Positions 1-11,516 of a stretch of 64,000 nucleotides of DNA are shown here, piece by piece. Source of the DNA: Rhyacophila brunnea (taxonomy: Eukaryota > Arthropoda > Insecta > Trichoptera > Rhyacophilidae); the NCBI GenBank assembly GCA_022495005.1, contig JAGYXB010000447.1, positions 124,001 through 188,000 on the forward strand. Reading direction: 5' to 3'. Below the pieces are notes generated by a model that searched no databases, had not been told where the DNA came from, and worked only from the letters and a program-made list of their open reading frames with translations. A program made the position numbers and the translations under genes. How positions within the stretch are numbered: position 1 is the first letter of the stretch; every line of letters begins with the position of its first letter.

Positions 1-3000
1 TGGCATGTTTTTTGGTAGTTGACTACTCACTGCTTGCTACTCCCTATTAGATTTTTCAGACCAGATCTCTCTATTTATTTTCACATAATTCTCGTATATT
101 ATGTTATATTCGTATAGAGAACGTCCAGAAGAAATTTCTTCGATGTCTTTATTTGAAGACATTTAATTATTTTCCTTTCAATAATTCGCCAAACTATTAC
201 TTTCCGGCTGCCTTTATATAATGCATGCTAACTTTTCACTCTATTGAATCTCATAGATCACTTCTGCTCTTGAGAAATCACGAGAGATGGTTTCCTATCC
301 TGGCATCTTAAATAATTCAAATATATGTGCTTGTCAATTACCTTCGTGGTCGCGCAGTCTGAACTGTGTCCTCGTGTCTAAACTATCAGGAATCATTAAC
401 GTCAATGCGCTCCCCAAAGATATAAGTAGACATTTTCAGTGATGTGCTGTAAATTCTGTTGTTGAAATTTAATTTTACCGTATAAACTTGTTTATGTTTG
501 TTTTTAATTTTTTCTTCTTCCCTCTTGTGAGGGTAATATTAAATTTGTTCTAATATAAATCTCATATTGTGAACGTCCTGAATTTAGATTTATTATGCTG
601 ACAATGTTTGTTTTCTTAAATAAATATTTTTAAAGGCGTTCCTGTTGTATTCACGTTATATTTTTTTCGTATTTGATGCACATAAAATTCAAGCATCTAC
701 AATACAAGAATATTAAGTATCGTAATACCTTGCTTAAGTAAGTTCATTTCTGTAGGTGATGTTGAAATAAATCCTATATACTTATTGTGTTGTTTCAAAA
801 GCTATTTTCGTAATAAGCTTACATTTTTAATACTCTAATAATGTATGTAGGTACTGTGGACTTATACATAATAATATTACTTAATGATAATCACATTTTA
901 CTAAATTTTATTATTGACTGTATTTTACCTTTTATTTGTGAAACCGATGACTCATTAAGATCAAAATCATGTCTAAATAAAACACTGAAAACATATTATG
1001 TAATAAAAACTACCGGAATACAAGGAAAATACATAAGAAATTTGATACGTAAGTAAATTAGAAATACTATCATAACGTATAATATTTATTTACATAACAT
1101 TTTGAATGATTCAAAATTAGGTTAGATCGTAAAATTTAAGTCGTACTTACACATTATTTGATGATAATGACAGTGTTATCGGATATTTGATACCAATAAA
1201 CTATTAATTTAATGTTTTTATTGATTTTATTAAAATTGGAACATAAGGTACCGTCTCCAATTTTTCACAAACAATGCGTAATTTTTTGATTCCAACGTTA
1301 TATGGCCATCTCTTGCGGGATGTACAATTTGATTAATTTCTTGAAATATCTCTACCTACCTTCAAAAGCTTTGATTTAATAATAATGGTGTATCATTGAT
1401 CAATGTGAATAATAGATTATACGGAGAAATCATCAAATAATTCAATACGCCAACGTCGCAGGACTGTCATAAATAATAATATGCCATTGGTAATATTAAA
1501 TTAAATTTAATTACTCAATAAAGTTTTTCCCTATAATATAAATATACAATTTATAAATAAATATCAGTTTTCCATATAAAACATGTCTGTTCAACCTTTT
1601 AACTTTGCTGGAAACATTATTAGAAGCCTGCGGATGGACAGGTCTGATGTGAAGTTTAATAATACGAAACAATTCGTAATGAAATAAACAATGGAATATT
1701 ATAACTTTTAAAAGATCAGAAATCTCAACATATCCCATCAGTTTATTTATAGAATTTTATATTATGTAGGAGAACTGTACCGATTATGGGACACGTTTCT
1801 AATACTGGATACTTGATTTAATGTAAAAGTAGACAGTGTCATACAGCAAATACTTTATAAAACAGCTGCTTTTAGGTAACTAGCATACCTTGGGAAAAAA
1901 TGGTTCCTTATATTGAATAGTGACTATTGCTTAAAAATTACTGGGTGTTCAATGTTTCCCGCAATTTAATGCATTTTAAAAATTGCTACAAATCTAAGCT
2001 TTTTATTTACGTTCTGATTAGAACTTACAAAATGAATCAGAAGAATAAATTCCTAAAATGAATGAGAAATATTATTGTCAAGTAATAATGACTACCGTTT
2101 TAAATATTTTATTTACCAAAATATAGGTATGCAGTATTGGTACAGTTCACTTACCGAACTTTTTGATGCATCTTTATTGAAGAATGATAAATTAAACATG
2201 AATAGCAAGTAGTATGCGGAAGACAGTTATTTATAGTAATTAGAAATACGTACCAAAATGGTACTTTGATCGGTAGCTTAAAACGTGTGTTTTAATCACG
2301 TGTGCTCCAAGAATTTTTCCAGGATTTTGTTAAACGGTGTATTTATGACACTTTTAGAAGTTATAACTATAATATTAGTTATTGAAAAATATTATCATTG
2401 GCCAAAGTCGACCCATTGCACAAATTTTATGAAAGCTTCTTTTATCTTCTCCATTCTTCTCAATTCATAGAGTTTTACTGCAATATAATTATTTTAGCTA
2501 AACTGGGCCAATAAATTACTTGGGATAATTATGTTTTGCGTGACTTGTATGAATTTACACAGCAGTAATTGTTGACGACATCGTATCATATCGCGTAATT
2601 TTTCTACTTTATATATTTGTTTGATTATCTTTTTTCCAATATGTGCAATATGCATCCTTTATGCTACGGTTGACTACTTTAAATAAAATATCTGGATTTC
2701 TATACCCTGTACTATACCGATTCATGTTTAAAATGTACCCGAATTATTTACATAGTGTACGGCGTAAGCCTGAGCACACTAGGAGATATATTTTAAAACA
2801 TTATTCAAACACCCGAATGGTCTATATAATATATTATACTAGTTTAGTTTTTCTAACATTATGTACAGACCTTCGTCTGTCTATGCTCTGTAAACATTTT
2901 GTTGTTCGAAGTATACTGTGCCATTGATGAGGATTGATTTGGGTCAGTCAACAGTTAATCATTACTTTTTTCTTCCAGAAATTTATTTATTAAACATACT

Positions 3001-4552
3001 TTGCAGCTTTATTTGCATTTAAAATATAAGCATATATATAAGCATAAAAATATATGTCTGTTAAAAATATGTCAAGGTTTATTGCTTAAATAATAATTCT
3101 CATAAGCTTTTTAATTGCAATGGGATGAAAGAAATTTATGTTATTTTTTAATCATTTGTCAACTTAATTTCAGCGTGTATGTACTTAAGGGGGGACATGC
3201 TCAGCGTAGGTCAAAATGGAGCTTTTGTTCTATTTTCAAAGCATGATCCTGGACATACCTTAAACGTTGTAGATAATCTATTTATATAATTTTGAAGCCT
3301 TATTATCCTTTATATTTATTTTAAACATTTGGTGACTGCATAAAGTATTTTTATTACATAAAATAGTATTCTTTTAAACCTCTCGCTCTAATGTTTTAGA
3401 ATAAAGTCATATTTCAGTACATAAATGTGCAGTGGTGTTAAAATTATATTGATAATCTCTGTGATCCCAAATTTGACAAGAATTGGGCATTTTATTATTC
3501 AAAATATGGGCAAAATTAACACATTTGAAGATAATTCTAAAGATACTCATTATAAACTATGTCTTTGACCATTCAAGTGTGATAAACATCCTACGAATAA
3601 TGATTGCTTTATAATAATTATTGACCTAAGAATAAGGTAGTATTTATTTTGAAATACACCATTTCTATTGGCATTTCCCAGTGGCTAAGCTACAACATAC
3701 GGCAAGATAAAAGACTAAAATATTTGGTGTTTTAATTAAAGCGATGGATTTAATTTTGTAATAAAATTTATGATTAATTTATTGTGAAAATCAATATTCG
3801 CCCCCAACAATTCTGCGCATAAACACGTTGAATCTCTACTTAAAGCTTTTAAGCTTTACGATTTTAAGATTTTACAAAATCATTTGAAAGGAATCGAGGA
3901 AGAAATGGTAGGCCAATTTTATTATTCTGGTCACCATTGCGTGAGACCTTTTCTCTTCTCTTTCAGTAATAGATTCCAGCTGGACTCATGTCATGTCTTT
4001 CTGATCCATTCCATGCAAAACAGGTCGTCGGTAACATATTATATTATAGGATCTATTGTTACAGCATTTCTGAAAGAAAGGGCAAGTAACTCCATCAGCC
4101 AAAATCTTGACCAAAAACTATCTCGTTATATTTGGACGATGGCACCTGATGATTACTTTGAGGATCAAATAATGTGGCCCAATGTTTACAAATTTATTTA
4201 TTTTATTCACTAAGGTACTCGTTTCATGGAAAGTGCACCACATCGCTGAAGATGATTTTATTCGACAAATTTTATCATATACCAGTCATGGAATACGGTA
4301 CTGTGTTATATAATTAATGGTAGCATGGTATTATATTTTATACTAAAATTAAAAAATATTAAATCCGTCGTGTTGAGAAACTTTTACTATAACACTATTA
4401 TTTTGAAGAATTCAAAACAAATAATTACAAGATAAAAAGAACTTTTTATATACCACGTTTTTAAATTTTCTGTTGAGTCATATAAACTTGATAATTCTAT
4501 GTATTAATACTTTTTTTTGTACTTGATAGAAATACTGAATAAATATAGAATA

Positions 4553-4577
4553 ATGAAATGTCATTTTGACATTTCAT
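4553..4577. repeat. 11-bp-arm perfect palindrome
   Basis: ATGAAATGTCA (4553-4563) is followed by a TTT loop and its exact reverse complement TGACATTTCAT (4567-4577). It could be the core of a miniature inverted-repeat element or chance in AT-rich DNA. No target duplication was seen. Confidence 0.6.
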
Positions 4578-4837
4578 ATTGATTTCCATAGTAACGCACG
4601 TATATATTATTAATTTAGTTGCTAGGACCCCCTTAGTAACCAATAATAGTGTTTTACTTTTTACGAATTTTTTCCGAAATAACTTTCCATACAAAACAGA
4701 ATTAACTAAAAATGAATTCAATTCTGCTTAAAGATGGCTAAAAGTATTAAAAGAATGCACTGTCATCGTGTTCTGATATATTCTAAAAGTTTCAAATGTC
4801 TAGCTAGTCGGAAAGTTAGTTAACAATCGATTGCAAG

Positions 4838-4884
4838 ATTTGTATTGGACAAACAAGAAAAAATTTGTAATGGACAAACAAGAA
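4838..4884. repeat. Two-copy tandem duplication, 25-bp period
   Basis: A 22-base unit, atttgtattggacaaacaag plus aa, at 4838-4859 is repeated at 4863-4884 with a single mismatch. It is a simple local duplication with no evident function. Confidence 0.75.
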
Positions 4885-5194
4885 TACGAGCTAATAAAAA
4901 TGTGGTAAAAATACCTGTGTACCATAGTTTTATTTCCAAAATCTTATATTTTATACATGCTTTTAAACCTTTACTATAATCAGCAAAAAAAGACAACACC
5001 GTTGAAACCATTTTCAGAAACTATTCATAAATATTATTATATTATGTGGTCCCAAAAACACAGTGTTTAGTAGTTACGTATGTTCTTCTAGATAAATACT
5101 CAAAATTTACAGCGTTGTAATAATTTAATATAAAATACACAATTTCACATTGAAGTTATTGCAGGAAAACCACTAATAATAAGTTCTCCGTTTC

Positions 5195-5470
5195 CGGAAT
5201 TCTATGAGCAGGCACCCTAATATTTTTGAACCCGCAAACTGGGTTTCCGCCCTTGCGCCGGCAGATTTATCCGCCAGCTAAAAAGACACCTGACCCAAAT
5301 GTAAAATATTAGCCGCCATTTAAATCCTAATGAGATTTAAGTAAGGCGCTAACAAAGTTGCGGCTCATCTTGTCCGTGGAAGTTTGTTCATTAGCGGACA
5401 GACGTACGCCGCAAAAGGGTTTACGTTTACATACCGGGTGAATGAAATAATAGTGAATCAGCTAGCCAAC
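5195..5470. other. GC-richer unique island, candidate conserved non-coding element
   Basis: This block of about 275 bp has clearly more G and C than its surroundings, many CpG-containing words (gcgccggc, cagacgtacgccgc) and no long open frame, no inverted ends and no other copy in the window. It contains an E-box-like CACCTG near 5286 and homeodomain-like TAAT cores. In an AT-rich insect genome full of decayed repeats, such an island is a reasonable candidate for an enhancer or other constrained sequence. This is inference from composition only. Confidence 0.35.
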
Positions 5471-5570
5471 AAAGTTTAATTCATTTTTCATTTGAAAATG
5501 GTCAGTCGTAATGAAGTGATTAGAGTAATTTCAAGGGACTTGAATAACGCATATATATCAGTGTCTAAAC

Positions 5571-6361
5571 CAGGGGTGCCCAACCCAAATCGTTTAATGG
5601 GCAAAAAAAAATATTACTGGGCTTAGGTGGGCCACACATATAAAAAAAATAAAACATAGAACTTATTCAAAATATTTTATTACCTTATAATTAATGTGAC
5701 ACTTGTTTTTGTTTATTGTTTGATGACTTTTTCATATTGACTGGCAATTTAGTCGACGCGCATCGCAGTTGATTGGTCATGTTTTCATCGAGAAACCTGC
5801 TGCGACACTTCGTTTTTACTACATTTAATTTCAAAAAGAACGATTCGCAGCGATATGTAGTCCAAAATGCCACTGTATTGCACATTGGCAGTCGTTTTAA
5901 TTTTGGAAATTTATCTTTGAGGATATATTTCTGATAAAAATCAAAATTATTCCCTTCGAACCTGCACTTTAACTCTATGCTTGATTGCAGTTCTATTAGC
6001 TCCATTTGTAAATTTAGAGGCGCTGATTCCACCTCCACGTTAAATGTAGTTAAGAATATTTTGGACATTTCCTCATACTTTTGCATAAATGCGAATGGTA
6101 TCGAATTATTTAATTCATTTTGTGACTTTATAAGAATATTTAAAAAAATCTTTACAGTCACTATTAAGTACGGAGTGTGTGGAGCCGGCATAAGCATAAA
6201 AACAAGTACTAGCATGCAGCATAACAAGAAAGTTCTTATTTCATAAAATAATAATGTGGCAAATTTACGAGATTTTTTTAAAATTGTATGAATACCAAAA
6301 TGCAAAATATAGAAAACTGAAAACTTCAACTGGGCCTAGGGCCGCGGGTTGGGCATGCCTG
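5571..6361 (-). mobile_element. Non-autonomous hAT transposon with 8-bp target duplication
   Basis: The left end CAGGGGTGCCCAACCC (5571-5586) and right end GGGTTGGGCATGCCTG (6346-6361) are inverted repeats matching at 14 of 16 positions. The element is flanked by a perfect 8-bp direct duplication, gtctaaac, at 5563-5570 and 6362-6369. Ends beginning CAG with 8-bp duplications are diagnostic of the hAT superfamily. The 791-bp element is far shorter than an autonomous copy (2.5-4 kb) and keeps only the 3' part of the transposase gene, in minus orientation. The intact duplication suggests a moderately recent insertion. Confidence 0.93.
5691..6056 (-). pseudogene. hAT transposase C-terminal fragment (GTF2IRD2/ZBED-like)
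   Basis: This is the C-terminal end of a hAT transposase, which in intact elements dimerises and completes the RNase-H-like catalytic fold. The minus-strand frame is open from 6329 to 5691 (212 residues), but family-like sequence starts only at about residue 92. Recognisable blocks are FNVEVESAPLNLQMELIELQ, then an FYQKYILKDKFPKL block, then YRCESFFLKLNVVK and RSRFLDENMTNQLR. These correspond to the family pattern VE.AP.NLQMELIDLQ, Y.CE..FS.M...K and RSRLTDEHL...LR. The BED zinc finger and most of the catalytic core are absent, so no active enzyme can be made. The upstream part of the open frame is AT-rich filler inside the element. Assignment rests on family motifs recalled, not on a search. 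Confidence 0.85.
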
Positions 6362-6952
6362 GTCTAAACAATATACATGTGACTTTCGGTTGAAAATTTT
6401 GAATATGAAGCATATAATTGGGTAAATTAAACGTAGTTTAAATGATACACGTATGTATGAACGCTATAATTATTATAGAATGGTTTTTAAAATGTTGCTT
6501 TTATATGAATGGATGGGATATTAATTAATTTTATTTGAAACTCAACGGACCTAAAACATTGCTGATGAATTAAAAATATTTTGGACAGACCACATACTAC
6601 GTAGTACATATTTGAATGATTGAATAAAAATAGTATTCAATAATAGTACGCGTAGCTACTTCCGATGAAATAATAAAAAAATCTTTCAGATACAGTTACA
6701 TTAATTTTTGTTTGTCAGTTTTTTTTAAATGTTTGTAGACAGATTTTATAAAATAAATATTTTTATTAATTATTAATTCCTTTACGAATATTTATGTACG
6801 TAAAAACTTGGAAATATAAACATGGACGCTTAATTAACGAAAATGTAGGCTACAGTAATATTAATTGAAGGCTGGAAGTTACAAAGAGGCTAATTACAGA
6901 AAAATAACACAGCGAAGTAAATTATACAGTGCAATTTTTCCTCTAATTTTGT

Positions 6953-6984
6953 GGTGCATATATATATATATATACCTATGCACC
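6953..6984. repeat. Hairpin with (TA)n loop
   Basis: GGTGCATA (6953-6960) and its exact complement TATGCACC (6977-6984) flank a run of TA repeats. The microsatellite may have expanded inside a pre-existing palindrome. Confidence 0.65.
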
Positions 6985-7996
6985 TTTTAAACAGTTTTGT
7001 TGTAGGAAATACTAACATGAAAAAAGTTACAATATAACTATCTAAATCCAAATATTCATAGGCCTATTATTTCACAATTATGAGTTTATAGTTCATATTG
7101 ATACGTACGCATTTTTAAACGCTTATGTGTGTACACAATATAAGATAGCTAAGAGAGAATACTGGTACAGTATTTTTGGAACACAATAAAAAACTGAAGA
7201 TGGAAAATGCCATCACATATGCCATAAAGATGATACTATAAGGCCATATTGCTGCATTGCATTGTACCATACTAAAAACTGCTTTTTATACTTATAATAG
7301 TTCCTGTTAGAAGATAACGAACAATATTCTTCTTCATCATGTGCCATATCCATTTTTGGATGTGGGTGATGAATTTGGCAATCTTTTCTCTCTCTATCGT
7401 TGCTTTATACAGTGATGAAATCATGACCTTACAAGGGGGGGGGGAAGGTATAACAGGGTACTCGGCATGGCGGGTTGGCCTGCTAAGCGAGATAAATATA
7501 CATCGCAGATTTTTTTTAAATTATGTAGTTGTGGGATGCAATTTGATATGAATACATGGAATGATAATCTGGGGATGTTAATATCTCTCGGGATATCGCA
7601 CGATGTACCTAGCCAAATTATGGCAATATTCAGTTTTTTTTTTACTTATTTGATTACATTATAGAGTTACATATTACCACACTTATGTTTAGAAAGTTTC
7701 ATTTTTAACGAAATTCTGAAAAAAAATCCTCCATATAGCTATAGTCAAAATAAGCATACAAAATTAAATATAATTAAACTCAAATAAGAAATGTAACTTC
7801 GTGAAAAAAGGCTTTATGTAAAGAAGTATGATATTATATTAAAGAACACTTTAGGAAAGTGTTAAATGTGTAATTAAAAAGGTTTAGGTAGGTACTCAAG
7901 AGTTTATTCTACAAAGATTCTGCGTGTAATTTAAATTCGTCATTGTTTTATGTTGGTTGCAAGATATGCCACCTCCTGGATCCTGGACCTCATATA

Positions 7997-8029
7997 TTCT
8001 TAGTGTATGTGACTCATATACACTAAGAA
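7997..8029. repeat. 12-bp-arm perfect hairpin
   Basis: TTCTTAGTGTAT (7997-8008) is complementary to ATACACTAAGAA (8018-8029) with a 9-nt loop. The stem is shorter than a microRNA precursor. It may be a decayed inverted-repeat element. Confidence 0.65.
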
Positions 8030-8475
8030 AGAGTTATTATGTTGTAAGTTATAGTTTGTATACACACATCATTATAAGACGTCATGTGAATTTTATCGGA
8101 TAGTACTGGATAATCAAGTATACCATAATTCTTTTAAAGTAGATAGGTCCTTAAAATATAGACTAAAATTCACTATTACTAAACTTGTGGGTTACTTTGA
8201 CTTTGGATATTCCGAGGTAATGTGGCAACTGGGCGTTAAGCTCTTATTCCTTTCTTCTGTAGTGTAGGTTTGTTTGAATTTAATGTGTTTTATACCAAGG
8301 TGTATGTTTTTTTACGTGTGAGAGTTTAATCCAGTTCTTGAGGAGAACCGGGGGAGGTTTGCCTCTTATTGGTAAGAAATTGTAGGGTTGTGATTTTAAT
8401 TTTAAGTCTCTTCAGTATCGAGCCACCCATTCAACCCACGCGCATCCTTTGTGCTTCCCATACTTTGTTTGTTAG

Positions 8476-8621
8476 TCTATTCTTCGTCCATTTTTGTGGG
8501 TATGATAAGTCGGACTATTTTGATGTTGAGAATAGTCAAGTCTCTATTCCGGAAACTTTCTATGCATTAGGAATACAAGAGAGGAAATATAGTTTTCCCT
8601 ATATGGAAGAATTGCAGTGCG
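8476..8621 (+). CDS. Candidate internal exon, extracellular-like peptide
   Basis: This looks like a host-gene exon of unknown family. It follows a pyrimidine-rich tract ending in TTTGTTTGTTAG (acceptor AG at 8474-8475) and ends at a GT donor (TGCG|GTAACG, GT at 8622-8623). One frame is open throughout, with one leading base and one trailing base (phase 1 out). The peptide has a balanced composition unlike the AT-driven frames around it, with blocks HFCGYDKSDYFDVENSQVS and ERKYSFPYMEELQC. The exon is GC-richer than its flanks. The following exon at 8775 continues in phase after a 153-bp intron. No family was recognised and no start codon is visible upstream, so the 5' part of the gene is not located. 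Confidence 0.4.
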
Positions 8622-8774
8622 GTAACGTAAACAGTGGAAGAACAATTCGACAATAATAATATTATTATATAGGTATAGGGGATGTACGATATTATGTGTT
8701 AGGTAGTGCGAGGTTCAAGTGGTTCTCCACCAGATAAGTAAGCGATGTAAAGTTTACATTCGTTGCTTTCGTAG

Positions 8775-8948
8775 TAGGGCTCTTGCTCGTATTCTTCATG
8801 CTAATTCAACTGACACGATGTTCAACTTCAATTAATTCCATCCGGTCGTATCCAGAAGTAATTGTAGTGTGCGCATTGCCATTATATGCTTTTAGTTGTA
8901 TAACGATTATAATGCTGGAAGACTTAAATCAATGGCCTGATGAAACCG
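8775..8948 (+). CDS. Candidate exon encoding two membrane helices
   Basis: The exon starts after AG at 8773-8774 and ends at a consensus donor (ACCG|GTGAGT, GT at 8949-8950). It is 174 bp, phase 1 on both sides, and joins the preceding candidate exon in frame. The translation holds two hydrophobic segments, GLLLVFFMLIQL and VIVVCALPLYAFSCITIIM, separated by a polar loop ending RSYPE, followed by acidic LEDLNQWPDET. This suggests a multi-pass membrane protein. The spacing of YPE before a helix faintly recalls Frizzled-type receptors, but key positions differ and I do not assign it. The acceptor is a tandem TAGTAG, so either AG keeps the frame and would add or drop one residue. Confidence 0.45.
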
Positions 8949-9657
8949 GTGAGTTTAATTATATTATATCTTGATTAAATTCTTTGCAATCATCGTGTCT
9001 ACTGCATGAATTAATAAGTAAACACACATTATGCGGGTAAATACATAGGTAATGCAAATAATAATTAGCTGGACAAAAAGTTTCATTTTAAAGATATTAC
9101 GCTATTCCACAAAGTACGCCATCTATTATTTGGCGTGAAAATGGGTCCAAATCCCTTTTAGTACCCTTGCGAAATAGCAAAATTGCTTTTTAACTCGAGG
9201 TCAAACAAGATGGGACATAATGTTTTCTTGCAAATTTATTTAGTACCTACCATAATGCGATACAAGGTCGCTTTAAAAAATTAGGTAAAACAAGCTTGCT
9301 AAAAGCTAACCCTATTCAGAAATCTAATTATAAAAAAAAAACAAAAGCTGAAAGAAAACTTTGATAATTGAACCGACAGGTATCTGCTATTTACACGTCA
9401 TGTGCCAACTATTTTGTTATCAAAATAAATTTAATCAAACCTTTTAAATATAAAGAAATTATACATCTTCTATCCACCATAAATACGTCATATTCGTAGA
9501 AGATGGCTTTCTATTTAGTAATTTGTTCAGTATCGACTACATTTCTTGTAAGATTCTAACATAATTTTAAAAGTTTTGAATCTATCGATTGATTTTTACT
9601 AGGAATACACTGAAAACTTTCATTTATTTATAATACTGTCACAGTTTTAACGTTGTA
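8949..9657. other. AT-rich non-coding DNA
   Basis: If the exons above are real, this is the start of a very long intron. No repeat end or coding signal was found. Confidence 0.5.
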
Positions 9658-9760
9658 GTCGCGGTGGTATAGTTGGTGAAGCGTCCATCCCTGAAACCGT
9701 AGGCGTAGGTGTCGTGTTCAATACCGCAGTTGTAGGAATTTATAAATATTGATTTGATCC
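9658..9760 (+). mobile_element. tRNA-derived SINE, family C
   Basis: A degenerate tRNA-like head carries an A-box-like segment (GTGGTATAGTTGG, near 9663) and a B-box-like segment GTGTTCAATACC (9714-9725), the internal RNA polymerase III promoter. A short body containing attgatttga follows. Related copies occur at 15724 and 47480. Confidence 0.55.
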
Positions 9761-11014
9761 AGTGCGTCTTAGCATCCATGCTTTGAAAGAATGGCTAACA
9801 ATCATTAATCATAAATAAAATGTAATACCTAGGTACTTATTTATAATAATTAGTGACGACCCGATCGAGGAAATAGTTAATATAACTCCACCAGATAATA
9901 ATAAAATAAATTATGTTACGTATAATATTATATTTTACTAGGATCTGCATCTGCCCCAACGCTCAATAACGGGCTCTGCCCACCTTCATTTCCCCACCAG
10001 AGCCTCTGACATAACTTCACTACACGCAAAGATAACGGCTGCTAATGTAATATTACAGTTTCTTAATCTCAAAAAGCACATCGACAGTAACGATCTTTTT
10101 TATACTCTATCTTATCTATCTTAGAACAGTCTTTGCGGAATCTATTAATATTTTTTTGAAGAAACTGTAAAAATCCCATTATTTAGACTACCAAGCCGCC
10201 TCCAAATTTCAATATAATGCATTATCATCACATTTACATAATATGTATACTGAAATTAAAATCTCTATGTATACGCAAAATGGTCGAAAATGGTGTGACA
10301 GAAGAATTTTATAAACAATTTATAGCCTTTTTAGCCTTTTTGTATTCTATATTGGATATTGTCAATGACTTTACTCAAAGAATTACCAGTTAAAACAATT
10401 ATTAAAATGATAAAAAATAATCATAATTGTGACAGTAGGTGTATCTTTATACACTATATTCGTACTAACGTATTCCATCTCAGTGGGTTGAGGTCAAATC
10501 TGTATTTAATCTAGTTTAGATATATTATGACAGAAAACCTATATTTTGATCAAATTGGAAACAACTGTTTCATGTAAAATAAGTGCTTAGATAACTTGCT
10601 TATAATATTATAATAACATAATATAAATGGTAAAACACAATGATACTAAGCCTATTTATAGACATTGCTATCTCACAAATATTTTATAATATAATTTTTG
10701 TACTTGTGTATAAGAAAATTTTGTAGTTACAAATTCTCATCTCATTTTTTTGAAGTACCAATTCGGCATATAAAAGTTATCGTAATATATTCAAGCGTAT
10801 TTTTTTTAAACTTTTTGTTGTAATGCTCATATTATTCTAGATTATTGTGTGGAATACGGTAGATTTTTATGTAAGAGATTGTTTAGTAGGCAGTCATGAA
10901 ATTTAAATTTATAAATATTATTTTATATCTTCAAACAAATTTAATATGCTTTAGTAATTATTTATAAACAATTATATGATTAAGACTTTATTTGTTGACC
11001 ATTTTTGACCATGT
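9761..11014. other. AT-rich DNA with one GC-richer patch
   Basis: A GC-richer stretch at about 9945-10090 is preceded by a pyrimidine/AG boundary (tattttactag). One plus frame is open for about 60 codons from there, including TRASDITSLHAKITAANV, but no donor or family match was seen. The rest is featureless. Confidence 0.4.
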
Positions 11015-11170
11015 TCGAGAAATGGATGTTAGCCACTTGCTCAATCTATTAGATCCATACTCTGATTCGAAACACACATTGGGAAAAAAATGTGTATTCG
11101 CCAAATCTAGGATTTGAAACTAGCACCCACAACATTACAAGCCGACGCGTTAGTTGTCGTTGTTGGCCAT
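11015..11170 (-). mobile_element. tRNA-derived SINE, family A
   Basis: On the minus strand, a tRNA-like head (B box GTTTCAAATCC at 11110-11120, with an adjacent acgcgtcggct run) is followed by the family body: cacacatt, then a tatggatctaatagattgag segment, then caagtggctaacat. The same order appears in the copies at 43490, 28305, 49068, 50475, 56011 and 56692. Confidence 0.75.
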
Positions 11171-11516
11171 TTATAATAATCATTAAAAATGGGAAGATAT
11201 ACAATATAACCCAAGAAGCTCTATTTAATTAGACCTGGGAAGAAAAGAAGTGTTAGTGGTTAGACAGTGTACAAAAATACAGCGTTCCTGAAGAGAAGGC
11301 AGTGGAAGAAGGTTATGGCAGAGATATGATATTGAAGATGTTTCATAGAGTAAGTCAAGACCTGCATTGAATTGTAGTGCCGATGAAATATTACATCAAA
11401 ATATAGGTATAAATTAATAGGATTTAGGTTTTGTTTAGTTTATATAAACTTTCGACGTTTAAAAGAGTCGTTAATAGTAAAATTATTATTATTAATTTAA
11501 ATGGTTATAAAAATGA

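Larger units (their letters stand above)
1..5194. other. AT-rich non-coding DNA
   Basis: No gene is recognisable here. The open frames (for example 841-1056, 2643-2927, 3884-4213) have no family signature and low-complexity, AT-driven codon content. The only gene-like signal is a strong pyrimidine tract and AG at 3949-3966, but the open segment after it could not be linked to another exon. A short hairpin and a short tandem duplication are listed separately. Confidence 0.6.
6370..8475. other. AT-rich non-coding DNA with small repeats
   Basis: No gene is recognised. Minor structures are a (TA)n run inside a hairpin at 6953-6984, a run of ten G at 7435-7444 (unusual in such AT-rich DNA), and a hairpin at 7997-8029. 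The open frames at 7339-7664 overlap each other and resemble no known protein. Confidence 0.55.

Noticed and set aside
841..1056. Open reading frame of 71 codons (and similar frames such as 2643-2927, 31072-31419, 38661-38927, 44447-44713)
   Set aside because: They have AT-driven amino-acid composition (Ile, Lys, Tyr, Asn, Leu), no motifs and no gene context. Such lengths are expected by chance.
3949..4032. Strong pyrimidine tract and AG followed by an open segment with a GT donor
   Set aside because: The peptide is short, and no partner exon in compatible phase was found on either side. Kept only as a weak possibility.
7447..7458. taacagggta, part of a homing endonuclease recognition sequence
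   Set aside because: It is only a partial match in a short GC-richer patch, with no endonuclease gene or intron.
8775..8948. Frizzled-type receptor exon
   Set aside because: Only the YPE before a helix and the general two-helix layout are similar. Conserved aromatic and cysteine positions do not line up.
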